From TMED27 sp037969235 (lineage in GTDB: Bacteria > Pseudomonadota > Alphaproteobacteria > Micavibrionales > Micavibrionaceae), in assembly GCA_037969235.1 (NCBI GenBank), contig JBBKXA010000049.1:1-14866 (forward strand): 14,866 bases of DNA. The letters run 5' to 3'. The notes beneath the pieces were generated by a model that made no database searches, had not been told where the DNA came from, and worked only from the letters and a program-made list of their open reading frames with translations. A program made the position numbers and the translations under genes. Positions 6,810-13,917 of this stretch are shown one piece after another (position 1 is the stretch's first letter; each line of letters starts with the position of its first letter).

Positions 6810-7880
6810 ATGAGTTCTAGCTGCTGTCCTTCCGAAGAAAATAAACCCGACAATAGTCACAAACACGACCAAGGGCATAAACAAAAAATTGATTGGATCA
6901 TGCACGGCTCTCTCTGGTTTATTGCCATTTCCTTTGCGCTCTACCTCTATGGCGCACCTATTAAAGGCTTAAACGTACTCGTCCACACACAAATGGAATT
7001 ACTGCGCACCATGTCATGGGGCGTCGCGCTCGGCTTACTCTCCGTTGGCCTTATGAACAAAGTCCCTCGCGAATATTTCACCCACATCATGGGGCGCGGC
7101 GATACGGTAGGCGACATTTTCAAAGCCACCATCGCAGGCGTAGTCCTCGACCTTTGCAATCACGGCATCCTCGTCATTGCGGGAAAACTATACGAACGCG
7201 GCCTCTCCATCGCCCAAGTCCTCGCATTTCTCATCGCCAGCCCTTGGAACTCGCTCAGCCTCACCTTCGTACTCATCGCCCTCATCGGCTTAAAATGGAC
7301 AATAATTTTCACACTCGCCTCCATGGCCATCGCCTTCATCAGCGGCCTTATATACCTCGCGCTCATCAAGGCCGGCAAGCTCCCCGCCAATCCCCATACG
7401 GTCGAAACCCCCATAGATTTCAACCTTAAAGCCGACTTTAAAGCTCGCACAAAAGGCTGGCGCCCCAGTTTAAAATGGGCAAAAGAGATCATCCAAGACG
7501 GATGGAGCGACGGTAAAATGATTATCCGCTGGATATTGTTCGGCGCGATCATCGCCGCCGCCATGCGCGCCTATGTCCCCCAAGACATCTTCACCGATTG
7601 GCTAGGGCCAAGTTTCGTAGGCTTAGCGATCACATTGCTCATCGCCACAATCGTCGAGATTTGCTCCGAAGGCTCCGCCCCCATCGCGGCTGAAATTATG
7701 AATAGCGGCGGCGCAGCAGGCAACGGCTTCACATTTCTAATGGCCGGAGTCTCAACCGATTACACGGAAATTTTGGTGGTCAAAGAATTTAGCAAATCAT
7801 GGCTAATCGCCCTATCACTCCCCCTTATCACCGTCCCCCAAATCATAGTGCTCGGACTAATTTTTAACGCGATGGGGTAG
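6810..7880 (+). CDS. COG0701/ArsP-type permease with Cys/His-rich N-terminus
   Basis: A 356-residue polytopic membrane protein of the predicted permease family COG0701 (PF03773-like). It shows the family's two related halves. The first has LCNHGILVIAG at 115-125 and FLIASPWNSLSL at 140-151. The second has ICSEGSAPIA at 284-293 and FLMAGVSTDYTE at 309-320. As I recall the family, the first motif is usually CSCG; here Cys116 and His118 stand in CNHG, and Cys285 and Glu287 in CSEG. A soluble N-terminal tail carries Cys5-Cys6 and His17, His19, His23, a likely metal-binding stretch. About eight to nine membrane spans are visible. It starts 2 bp after the repressor gene. Relatives move arsenicals or export Cu/Zn, so efflux is the natural guess, but substrate and direction are unproven. 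It ends the operon, convergent with the next gene. Confidence 0.8.
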   Translation: MSSSCCPSEENKPDNSHKHDQGHKQKIDWIMHGSLWFIAISFALYLYGAPIKGLNVLVHTQMELLRTMSWGVALGLLSVGLMNKVPREYFTHIMGRGDTVGDIFKATIAGVVLDLCNHGILVIAGKLYERGLSIAQVLAFLIASPWNSLSLTFVLIALIGLKWTIIFTLASMAIAFISGLIYLALIKAGKLPANPHTVETPIDFNLKADFKARTKGWRPSLKWAKEIIQDGWSDGKMIIRWILFGAIIAAAMRAYVPQDIFTDWLGPSFVGLAITLLIATIVEICSEGSAPIAAEIMNSGGAAGNGFTFLMAGVSTDYTEILVVKEFSKSWLIALSLPLITVPQIIVLGLIFNAMG

Positions 7881-7889
7881 AATCGTTGT

Positions 7890-8513
7890 CTATTGATTCA
7901 ATCCGTCAAAACTTTGCGGCTTTGGTTGATTTTTTTTAACAACGTCAATCACAGCAAGCAGTTGATTTAAAATCTGTTTATTCTCAGGCACGCCAAATAA
8001 CATATGTTTAACACGCACAGCATCAAAAAAAGTGGTTAACCTTGCTGGTGTCCATTGGCTGATGTCATCAACATCATGCACAGTATAAGAAAAAACACCA
8101 TCTTCCTTATTTAATACACGGCCAAAGGCAAGCTCAAGCTCATCTGAATAACTATAAATATCTACCCTTGGCTTCAGTTTGGTATCATTAAAAGTGTTTC
8201 TAAACAAAGTATCTTTATCGTGAATGTCTATTTTAATTTCATATAACACCCCATGTGCGCAAAAATTCAAAACTGAACTTGCCTTTATAGAAACCGCTCC
8301 TTTTCTGCTAGTAGAAGCCTCACAGTTAATAAGCGTTAGTTCGAGATGTTCCCCTTCAGTATGCAATGCCTTAACTGCTCCTTGTAAAGCTGTAAAAATA
8401 CGTCCTACAATTGTTTCCCCAACACTAGGCTCGTCCTGTTTTTTCTCTAAAGCTTTCTTTATCGCGACTTTTTTTCTGAAATCCGCCATATTCACAACAT
8501 TATTTTTTCCCAT
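7890..8513 (-). CDS. Protein of unknown function, AT-rich gene
   Basis: I do not recognise this protein. From the chosen ATG it has 207 residues, no signal peptide and no membrane segment, so it should be cytoplasmic. The start VVNMADFRKK followed by a Lys-rich helix resembles the N-termini of many small uncharacterised alphaproteobacterial proteins. The middle is a mixed alpha/beta region (for example LELTLINCEA at 57-66 and VLYEIKIDIHD at 88-98), and the tail is polar. The ATG at 8513 was chosen because GGATTGGGGATT lies upstream and a near-consensus promoter fits it; a longer frame starting at 8564 would overlap that promoter. The gene is AT-rich relative to its neighbours and converges on the permease with only 9 bp between the stops; no terminator is visible. 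Confidence 0.7.
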   Translation of the reverse strand: MGKNNVVNMADFRKKVAIKKALEKKQDEPSVGETIVGRIFTALQGAVKALHTEGEHLELTLINCEASTSRKGAVSIKASSVLNFCAHGVLYEIKIDIHDKDTLFRNTFNDTKLKPRVDIYSYSDELELAFGRVLNKEDGVFSYTVHDVDDISQWTPARLTTFFDAVRVKHMLFGVPENKQILNQLLAVIDVVKKNQPKPQSFDGLNQ

Positions 8514-8542
8514 AATCCCCAATCCTTGCAATAACCACGCAA

Positions 8543-8571
8543 AATATACATAACAGAAAAGCACAATGCAA
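8543..8571 (-). promoter_or_regulatory. Probable sigma70 promoter of the unknown gene at 7890-8513
   Basis: On the minus strand TTGCAT (8566-8571) and TATATT (8543-8548) are spaced by exactly 17 bp. Transcription should start near 8536, about 23 bases before the ATG at 8513, leaving room for the GGA-rich ribosome site. This supports the shorter start and separate transcription from the upstream Rap1a-like gene. Confidence 0.6.
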
Positions 8572-8599
8572 CATATTTCATAAAAACTTCACGCAAACC

Positions 8600-8992
8600 C
8601 TACTTCTTAACGCGCTCCATACACGGGAACGCCTGATACAGCGCAAGCGCTACGCCGGGCGCGGCGATAAACGGCCCTTGTTCATGCTTGTTTTTCACCA
8701 AATACGACAGCACCACACGATGAATATGGCTGAGCGTTATCCCCTCAGGAATACAAAAATCCACACTCGGCGAAGTGCCTAAGGAGCGAATGAGCGTATG
8801 ATAATCCATAACACCAGCTATATAGCCCTGACAGGCAATATGCCCACCCTTGACAAGTTCCTGACCCTGCGCATCCATCGCGCACATTTGCATGAGATAA
8901 TCAGCAGAATAACGCGCAGCATATCCATCAAGCGGCGCAGAAAATAGAACCAGCGCTAAAAGAACAACAAGACTAAACCTACGCCTTATCAT
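8600..8992 (-). CDS. Exported Rap1a/Tai-like protein
   Basis: A 130-residue exported protein. A signal peptide (basic MIRRR, hydrophobic 6-18, cleavage near YAA at 24-26) precedes a small domain with four cysteines: Cys37, Cys54 in IACQGYIAGVMD, Cys80 in FCIPEG, and Cys124 in FPC. The pattern of GYIxGxxD, FCxP and a terminal FPC fits the Rap1a/Tai immunity-protein domain, in which the cysteines form disulfides. Rap1a itself neutralises a type VI effector in Serratia, but most relatives in Proteobacteria have no linked toxin and none is visible here, so an immunity role is not claimed. ATG 8992 is chosen since it gives a normal signal peptide; it overlaps the end of the upstream gene by 14 bp, implying translational coupling. 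A longer frame from 9022 would put ten residues before the signal. Confidence 0.7.
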   Translation of the reverse strand: MIRRRFSLVVLLALVLFSAPLDGYAARYSADYLMQMCAMDAQGQELVKGGHIACQGYIAGVMDYHTLIRSLGTSPSVDFCIPEGITLSHIHRVVLSYLVKNKHEQGPFIAAPGVALALYQAFPCMERVKK

Positions 8993-10127
8993 GTGATTTC
9001 TTGAGCTGCTCCAAAATCGCAAACGGTGAATCTTCCAATTTTTTCTCTGGGCCAGTACTCATGATTTTCGGTGAAGAATGCGTAGCCTTGTTGCGCTTGC
9101 CTTTATAAGCCTTGGCAGGCTTTTCATCTTTGTCTTTTGACTTTTCCTGAGGCTTCGCACGTGGTATAAACGGTTTTTTTGCTTGTGGTTTTTCAAATGC
9201 CTTACCCTTTTTCAAACGAAAAGTCGCCAGCTCTGGTTTAACAACATCCGCCGGCTTTGCGTCTTCAACCTTTGGCTCTTCCGTCGCAACGTCCTCAGCC
9301 ACAGCCACAGCGACTATCTCAGATGTTTCCGCCTTAACCTCAACTTCCGCAGGATCATAAACCTTAGTATGCCCCATCGCTTCCAAAATCTTGTAAAGCC
9401 CGTCAATCGAACTGCCGAGCCATTCTGCCATTTTGTGATCGGCCTTAAATTTACCGCCCTCCGCCGCGTCATAAACGGCCGATATCACGCGATCAAGCAT
9501 ATCAATACGAATGGCACGACCACCAAATACAGGGTAAGCAATCGCCTGATAAAACGCTTTATCAATCGCGCTTTCATCAACGGCAAACGAGACAATCCCA
9601 TCCTTCGGACACTCCAAAGGCAATTCTTTTTCGTGATAAAGCCCCCATAGCAACGCTCGCAACCGCACAGCCGCAGGCTTATTCAATGCAGGAATAAACA
9701 CCAAAATTGGCCCCAATCGAATTTTTAAAGTGCGCAAATCACGGCGATCATCCGCGTCCAAATCCGCGATCAAACTCTCCAGCCCCTCACGCGGCACAAG
9801 CCCCAGCGCCTCATGCACCTGAAATGCTATCCCCTTCACTGATGGCTTATACGCATCAACCTGCCCCAAGGCGACCAACGGCTCCAAGACGCTCGCGATA
9901 TGTCGCGCCAACCACCCTTGAAGATGATCAAACAACGCTGCCCGATCAACATCCTTCAAAATATCATGCTCAAGCATAACAATCTTGGGCGTTAAAATCG
10001 CCGCCCCCTTGGTCAACATCGCAATCGGCTCACCAGGCAGCGGATTACTGGCTTGTTTTTGAAAACTAATTTGCCCATCTTCGGACAAACGAAATTGTGT
10101 ATCTTGTGCTTGTAACATTCTCATCAT
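8979..10127 (-). CDS. Stand-alone C-terminal region of alphaproteobacterial helicase-related protein
   Basis: The 382-residue product resembles the region after the helicase domains in the long alphaproteobacterial helicase-related (SUV3-like) proteins. Recognisable pieces, from memory, are FRLSEDGQISF at 12-22, LQGWLARHIASVLEPL at 69-84, VKGIAFQVHEALG at 97-109, LDADDRRDLRTLKIRLG at 123-139, FIPALNKPAAVRLRALLWGL at 144-163, and the closing SPFAILEQLK at 367-376. Residues 255-300 are acidic and Ala/Val-rich; 300-360 are Lys/Pro-rich and probably bind nucleic acid or ribosomes. There is no Walker A, DEAD-like box or helicase motif, and no helicase remnant in the 75 bp upstream or on the other side, where an unrelated divergent gene begins. 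It is thus either a lineage-specific free domain or the survivor of a rearrangement. Starts at 10127, 10124 and 10118 are all possible; no clear ribosome site decides. Confidence 0.65.
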   Translation of the reverse strand: MMRMLQAQDTQFRLSEDGQISFQKQASNPLPGEPIAMLTKGAAILTPKIVMLEHDILKDVDRAALFDHLQGWLARHIASVLEPLVALGQVDAYKPSVKGIAFQVHEALGLVPREGLESLIADLDADDRRDLRTLKIRLGPILVFIPALNKPAAVRLRALLWGLYHEKELPLECPKDGIVSFAVDESAIDKAFYQAIAYPVFGGRAIRIDMLDRVISAVYDAAEGGKFKADHKMAEWLGSSIDGLYKILEAMGHTKVYDPAEVEVKAETSEIVAVAVAEDVATEEPKVEDAKPADVVKPELATFRLKKGKAFEKPQAKKPFIPRAKPQEKSKDKDEKPAKAYKGKRNKATHSSPKIMSTGPEKKLEDSPFAILEQLKKSHDKA

Positions 10128-10155
10128 TATTTATAGTGGTTAAGAGCTTTGATAT

Positions 10156-10173
10156 AAGCGCAAAGCCGCGCTT
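10156..10173. repeat. Small GC-rich hairpin in a divergent intergenic region
   Basis: AAGCGC (10156-10161) and GCGCTT (10168-10173) form a 6-bp inverted repeat with a six-base loop, followed by TTTG on the + strand. It lies between two divergent genes, so a terminator is unlikely; an operator or chance are alternatives. No clear promoter could be fixed in this 75-bp gap. Confidence 0.3.
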
Positions 10174-10202
10174 TTGTCCAATAAATAAAGAAAGATATTA
10201 TC

Positions 10203-11624
10203 GTGACCAAACATTTCCTCCTCCTCGCCCTAATATTCACAATCACCGCCCCGGCCTACGCACAGGAGGTTACAGCCGAAAAAGCCGCAATAATTCAAGC
10301 CAAAATTCAAAAGCAATTGGATGAAGTAAAAACGCAATATAACAGCGATGAACCCGCCGCACGCACATTGACGTACAACGGCAATGTCAAAGTAGAGCCC
10401 TCAGGCGATTATTACGCAATCACCTCCCCTCCAATATCCGTAACATTCAAAGATAAAAACCGCCGCATTGAAATTGGTATGATTTCGACTAACGCCAAAC
10501 CCACGGATAAAGCAGGCGAATATAAAACAACAACCGCGCTGCCTGACCCTGTAATGATTTCTTACGATGAAACCAACAAAGAAGTCATGCGCATTACAAT
10601 TGGTTCTCAAAAAACGATGGGCACTTGGAACGAAGACAAATACACATTCGAACAAGCCATAGGCCAATACAGCGACATTAAAGCCAGCTTTGATCAAGGT
10701 GCTGGCATGTTCAACATCGCCAATCTAGCCTTTAAAGAAGATAACACCGAAAATGCAAATGGCAGCTCCGACGGTGTTTTCAAAGCCATTGCAAAAGACA
10801 TTAATTTTTTAAGCAAACAAACTGCAAAGCAGAATGAGTCCAAAATTACTCTCGAAAGCATGATGATCGAATCCAGTGTAAAAGACCTCGATCTATCCAA
10901 CTCACATTTAGACACCTTTAGCGATCTGGATAACGCGTCAGTAACTTTAAGCTATAAAGGCTTAAAATCAACGCAAACCGCTTCTGCAGAAAAACCAAAC
11001 GGCGGCACAACTACAATGGATAGTGGTCAAATCCATTTCAGCTTCGACACTGCAGAAAATAAAAACGTCAATGCCGCACTCGGCCTTAATTTCAACAATA
11101 TACAATCCGATGGGATTGACAAAAAATCCAACAATCTCGCACCTGAAAATATCAGTATACAATTAAAACAAAACAACCTGCCTATCGCCGCATTCGAAGA
11201 AATATTCGCGGGGCAATCGCCTGAAAATCTGAAAAGCATGGCGCCCATGCTCCTGCTAAAAGTCCCCGCCATCCTCTCACAAGCGGGCAGCTTCCTTGAG
11301 ATCGAAAAAATCGCAATCAACAACAGCGATTATGATGTTGCCCTGAACGCCATCGCCCGCGCCGATATCATGGCGGCCTTCAGCGCCACCGCCAAAGGCA
11401 GCCTGAAAGTAAAGGGCATGGACACTCTCATTGCCGCTGAACAATCGCAAGGCGGCGGGATGATGACAAAAATAAAACCGTTAGGGCGCACCGAAGGCAA
11501 CACGGATATTTTCGACTTTGAAGTCACCAAAGAAGGAAAAGTGCTCGTGAACGGCCAAGACGCCATGCCCGTGATTATGGGTGCCCGACTACCAACGCAA
11601 GCACCAGTCAAAACAACACCCTAA
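10203..11624 (+). CDS. Large exported protein of unknown function (DUF945/DUF2125-like?)
   Basis: A 473-residue protein starting at a GTG, with a signal peptide (hydrophobic 5-18, cleavage after AYA at 18-20) and no further membrane span, so periplasmic or outer-membrane-associated. A helical stretch (24-45) is followed by long regions of repeated beta-strands rich in Asn, Asp, Ser and Thr. A hydrophobic helical part lies near 340-360, with more strands and a closing EVTKEGKVLVNGQDAMPVI at 440-458. The strand-rich build and the KVLVNGQ ending recall periplasmic DUF945 (YdgA) or DUF2125 proteins, but this is a weak resemblance and no function is assigned. A purine-rich AAAGAAAGA about 8 bases upstream is the only candidate ribosome site. 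It diverges from the helicase-tail gene and converges on hemW with 6 bp between stops. Confidence 0.75.
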   Translation: MTKHFLLLALIFTITAPAYAQEVTAEKAAIIQAKIQKQLDEVKTQYNSDEPAARTLTYNGNVKVEPSGDYYAITSPPISVTFKDKNRRIEIGMISTNAKPTDKAGEYKTTTALPDPVMISYDETNKEVMRITIGSQKTMGTWNEDKYTFEQAIGQYSDIKASFDQGAGMFNIANLAFKEDNTENANGSSDGVFKAIAKDINFLSKQTAKQNESKITLESMMIESSVKDLDLSNSHLDTFSDLDNASVTLSYKGLKSTQTASAEKPNGGTTTMDSGQIHFSFDTAENKNVNAALGLNFNNIQSDGIDKKSNNLAPENISIQLKQNNLPIAAFEEIFAGQSPENLKSMAPMLLLKVPAILSQAGSFLEIEKIAINNSDYDVALNAIARADIMAAFSATAKGSLKVKGMDTLIAAEQSQGGGMMTKIKPLGRTEGNTDIFDFEVTKEGKVLVNGQDAMPVIMGARLPTQAPVKTTP

Positions 11625-11630
11625 ACTTTA

Positions 11631-12785
11631 CTACGAGCGCTCGCGTTTCAGAATAAAAGGAATAAGCGCATTAAGCCGCAACATACCCTCACGACTCAGT
11701 CGCACATCCTCATCACTCTCAATCACCCATCCTTGCTCCACCGCAACGCCGCATTTCTCCGCATCAATATATCGCGCCCATTCTGGCGGCTTGGCAATTC
11801 CTGCATTCAACCGCAACCCCATCATCAAACGCTCCAAAAATTGCGCCTCCTCATCTAGCGCCTCAAACGGATGCGCTCCGCATCCTTGCGCCTCTACTCG
11901 CGCCAGCCAGCTTTGCGGCGCGTGATGTTCTCTGCTTGCATATCTCGCGCCATTCAACGTCAATCGCCCATGCGCTCCGGGGCCAATCCCGATATAATCG
12001 CCATAATTCCAATAAATCAAATTATGCACAGATTCCTGCCCCGCGCTCGCATGATTAGACACCTCATACGCAGGCAACCCTTGCGCCATCAAAACATCTT
12101 GCGTTAAATCATAGAAATTCGCCGCAAGCTCTTCTTTTGGTAAAGAAAATTTCTTTTGTGCATGATCAAAATAAAACGGCGTATTGCGCTCAATCGTGAG
12201 CTGGTAAAGCGATAAATGCCCTTTTGCTAAGGCCACAGCCCGCATCAATTCGCCCTCCCAATCGCCTAAAGATTGATTAGGCCGCGCATAAATCAAATCA
12301 AAACTAAACCGATCAAAGATTTTGTCAGCAGTTTCAATAGCCTCCATCGCCTCGCTAAAACTATGCTTGCGCCCTAAAAACGCCAAATCCGCATCATTGA
12401 GCGCCTGCACCCCAATAGAAACACGGTTAATCCCCGCATCCCTAAACGCCTGAAACTTCTCCGCCTCCACCGAAGTCGGATTCGCCTCCAACGTAATCTC
12501 CAAATTGTTCGCACAAGGCCACAACGCATGGACCTTATCAATGATCGCAAGCAACATATCCGGCGGCATCAACGAAGGCGTCCCCCCACCAAAAAACAAA
12601 GACGCCACAACCCGCGCCCCCACCAATTCCCGATAATGTTCCAGTGATTTCAGGTAGGCCGCACACCACCGCGCATGATTAACGCTGCCCTTTTGCACCA
12701 CATGCACATTAAAATCGCAATACGGACATTTGGACAAACAAAAAGGCCAGTGGAAATATATCCCGATCTGGCCTTTTTCATTCAT
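11631..12785 (-). CDS. hemW: Radical SAM heme chaperone HemW
   Basis: HemW is a radical SAM protein that binds heme and delivers it to target proteins; it was long misannotated as oxygen-independent coproporphyrinogen III oxidase. The 384 residues begin with FHWPFCLSKCPYCDFN, whose Cys16, Cys20 and Cys23 bind the [4Fe-4S] cluster. FGGGTPSL at 65-72 is the SAM-binding glycine motif, LEITLEANP at 95-103 and RVSIGVQALN at 121-130 are further barrel strands, and HNLIYWNYGDYIGIGPGAHG at 254-273 is the HemW signature, with HNxxYW implicated in heme binding. The four-cysteine N-terminus of true HemN (CxxxCxxCxC) is absent; the residue after YC is Asp, as in HemW. An AGAG ribosome site lies upstream. 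In alphaproteobacteria hemW usually follows rdgB directly; here a small DotP-like gene intervenes. Confidence 0.95.
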   Translation of the reverse strand: MNEKGQIGIYFHWPFCLSKCPYCDFNVHVVQKGSVNHARWCAAYLKSLEHYRELVGARVVASLFFGGGTPSLMPPDMLLAIIDKVHALWPCANNLEITLEANPTSVEAEKFQAFRDAGINRVSIGVQALNDADLAFLGRKHSFSEAMEAIETADKIFDRFSFDLIYARPNQSLGDWEGELMRAVALAKGHLSLYQLTIERNTPFYFDHAQKKFSLPKEELAANFYDLTQDVLMAQGLPAYEVSNHASAGQESVHNLIYWNYGDYIGIGPGAHGRLTLNGARYASREHHAPQSWLARVEAQGCGAHPFEALDEEAQFLERLMMGLRLNAGIAKPPEWARYIDAEKCGVAVEQGWVIESDEDVRLSREGMLRLNALIPFILKRERS

Positions 12786-12807
12786 ATCTCTAAAGATACG
12801 CGGTTAA

Positions 12808-13200
12808 TTAAAATACGTTGAATTCTGCTTTTCTCAACTTAGCGGGCTCAATACTTGTGCCAGTCGTTCCAATTGTATTCAACATCGATTCAAAAACAAT
12901 CGGTAATCCGAACAACGCACCACCAGCAGCCAAGCGAATAGCTCCATCTTTCATCGGTGTTTGTGTTGGATTTTCAACGTGGTCTTTAATTTTCATCACG
13001 CCCATAACACCCATCAACAAACCGATCATGTATGAAACACCAGTAATTAACCCCGGTAATTCCTCAACAGAACCCGTAATGTTACGTGCAATAGAACTCC
13101 AGTCATTGCCCGCAGCATTTGCGTGCGAAGAAGCGCTAACCAAACCAACAACAAAAGCTGTTTGAAACTTTAATGAACCTAGTGCCAAGGATTTAAACAT
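12808..13200 (-). CDS. Small membrane protein resembling IcmD/DotP of type IVB secretion
   Basis: A 130-residue exported membrane protein. A long signal-like N-terminus (cleavage probably after ANA at 27-29) is followed by an amphipathic part, a hydrophobic segment at about 52-69, the loop KIKDHVENPTQTP at 70-82, and a second hydrophobic segment at about 89-104. The KxKxHxxNPTQxP loop between two membrane segments is what I recall of IcmD/DotP, a small inner-membrane subunit of Dot/Icm secretion systems, and of related IncI conjugation proteins. The ATG at 13200 was chosen because TGGAG lies 8 bases upstream; a longer frame from 13269 overlaps the promoter. No other secretion gene is visible in the window, so it may be an orphan, a duplicate or a co-opted protein. 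It lies between rdgB and hemW with its own likely promoter. Confidence 0.6.
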   Translation of the reverse strand: MFKSLALGSLKFQTAFVVGLVSASSHANAAGNDWSSIARNITGSVEELPGLITGVSYMIGLLMGVMGVMKIKDHVENPTQTPMKDGAIRLAAGGALFGLPIVFESMLNTIGTTGTSIEPAKLRKAEFNVF

Positions 13201-13222
13201 ATCAATTCTCCATCTATAATGC

Positions 13223-13246
13223 GGACACACACGCCCTGCAATGTCC
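13223..13246 (-). repeat. Possible 5'-UTR hairpin of the DotP-like mRNA
   Basis: GGACA and TGTCC form a 5-bp stem with a 14-base loop just downstream of the expected transcription start. It might stabilise the mRNA or be chance; the stem is short. Confidence 0.25.
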
Positions 13247-13249
13247 AAG

Positions 13250-13279
13250 TTTATATACGATTCGCGCACCCAAAGTCAA
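13250..13279 (-). promoter_or_regulatory. Probable promoter of the DotP-like gene
   Basis: On the minus strand TTGACT (13274-13279) precedes an AT-rich -10 region: TATATA (13252-13257) with 16-bp spacing or TATAAA (13250-13255) with 18-bp spacing. Transcription would begin near 13245, giving a leader of about 45 bases that holds the GGAG ribosome site. It suggests the gene is expressed separately from rph-rdgB. Confidence 0.5.
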
Positions 13280-13302
13280 ATTTTATTACGAAAATACTGG
13301 AA

Positions 13303-13917
13303 TCATTGACAAAAGCACGCCTTAACTAATTGATCAAATGCATCGCGCCTGTGTGAAATCTGCTGTTTCACCGCCGGATCCATCTCTGCAAAACTCAAAT
13401 TATAACCATTAGGCATGAAAATCGGGTCATATCCAAACCCCTTATCCCCGCGAGGCTCGAATATTATACGCCCCTTAACACACCCCTCGAAACTCTCGAC
13501 ATGCCCATCAGGCCACGCCAGAGAAAGCGCACAAATAAACGCCGCCGAACGATCCCGCACGTCGGCCAACTCTTCATTCACACGACTCATGGCGCGATTA
13601 AAATCACGAACCCCATGCTCATCTTCCGCCCAGCGCGCCGAATAAATCCCCGGCGCTCCATCAAGCGCATTCACAAATAACCCACTATCATCGGCCAAAG
13701 CCGCCTTGCCACTGTGGCGCATCGCCGATACCGCCTTCAATGTCGCATTACCGATAAACGTCTTCTTTGTTTCCTCTGGCTCTGGCAAACCCAACTCTTT
13801 TGCATTAAAGAAACTCGTCACATAAGGCTGCAGCAATTCCGCAATTTCATCCGCTTTGCCCGCATTATGCGTAGCAATGACTAACTCTGGCTCTCTAAAT
13901 TGGCGTGTAACGCTCAT
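13303..13917 (-). CDS. rdgB: RdgB/HAM1 non-canonical purine NTP pyrophosphatase
   Basis: RdgB hydrolyses dITP, XTP and related deaminated purine nucleotides to monophosphates, cleaning the nucleotide pool. From the chosen ATG it is 204 residues. The family motifs are all present: ATHNAGKADEI at 15-25 (substrate loop), ALADDSGL at 74-81 with the catalytic acid Asp76/77, GIYSARWA at 90-97, KGFGYDPIF at 159-167 and ISHRRDAF at 187-194. The ATG at 13917 overlaps the stop of rph as ATGA, a standard coupling arrangement; the longer frame from 13962 would add 15 unrelated residues within the rph end and is rejected. The rph-rdgB pairing is typical of alphaproteobacteria. Confidence 0.95.
   Translation of the reverse strand: MSVTRQFREPELVIATHNAGKADEIAELLQPYVTSFFNAKELGLPEPEETKKTFIGNATLKAVSAMRHSGKAALADDSGLFVNALDGAPGIYSARWAEDEHGVRDFNRAMSRVNEELADVRDRSAAFICALSLAWPDGHVESFEGCVKGRIIFEPRGDKGFGYDPIFMPNGYNLSFAEMDPAVKQQISHRRDAFDQLVKACFCQ

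Noticed and set aside
8600..8992. Type VI secretion immunity gene
   Set aside because: The domain resembles Rap1a/Tai, but no effector or secretion gene is adjacent and the family is widespread without such links.
9183..9979. Plus-strand frames across the helicase-tail gene
   Set aside because: Low-complexity translations with no recognisable domain, opposite a frame with clear family motifs.
8979..10127. Pseudogene of a helicase
   Set aside because: The frame is long, intact and complete to the family's typical C-terminal motif, with an overlapping coupled gene behind it; there is no visible decayed N-terminal part.
11634..11643. Palindrome CGAGCGCTCG as a terminator between convergent genes
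   Set aside because: A ten-base palindrome with no loop, lying within the last hemW codons, and no T tract on either side.
11631..12785. Oxygen-independent coproporphyrinogen III oxidase (HemN)
   Set aside because: The cluster motif lacks HemN's fourth cysteine, and the HNxxYW motif and position in the rph-rdgB cluster indicate HemW.
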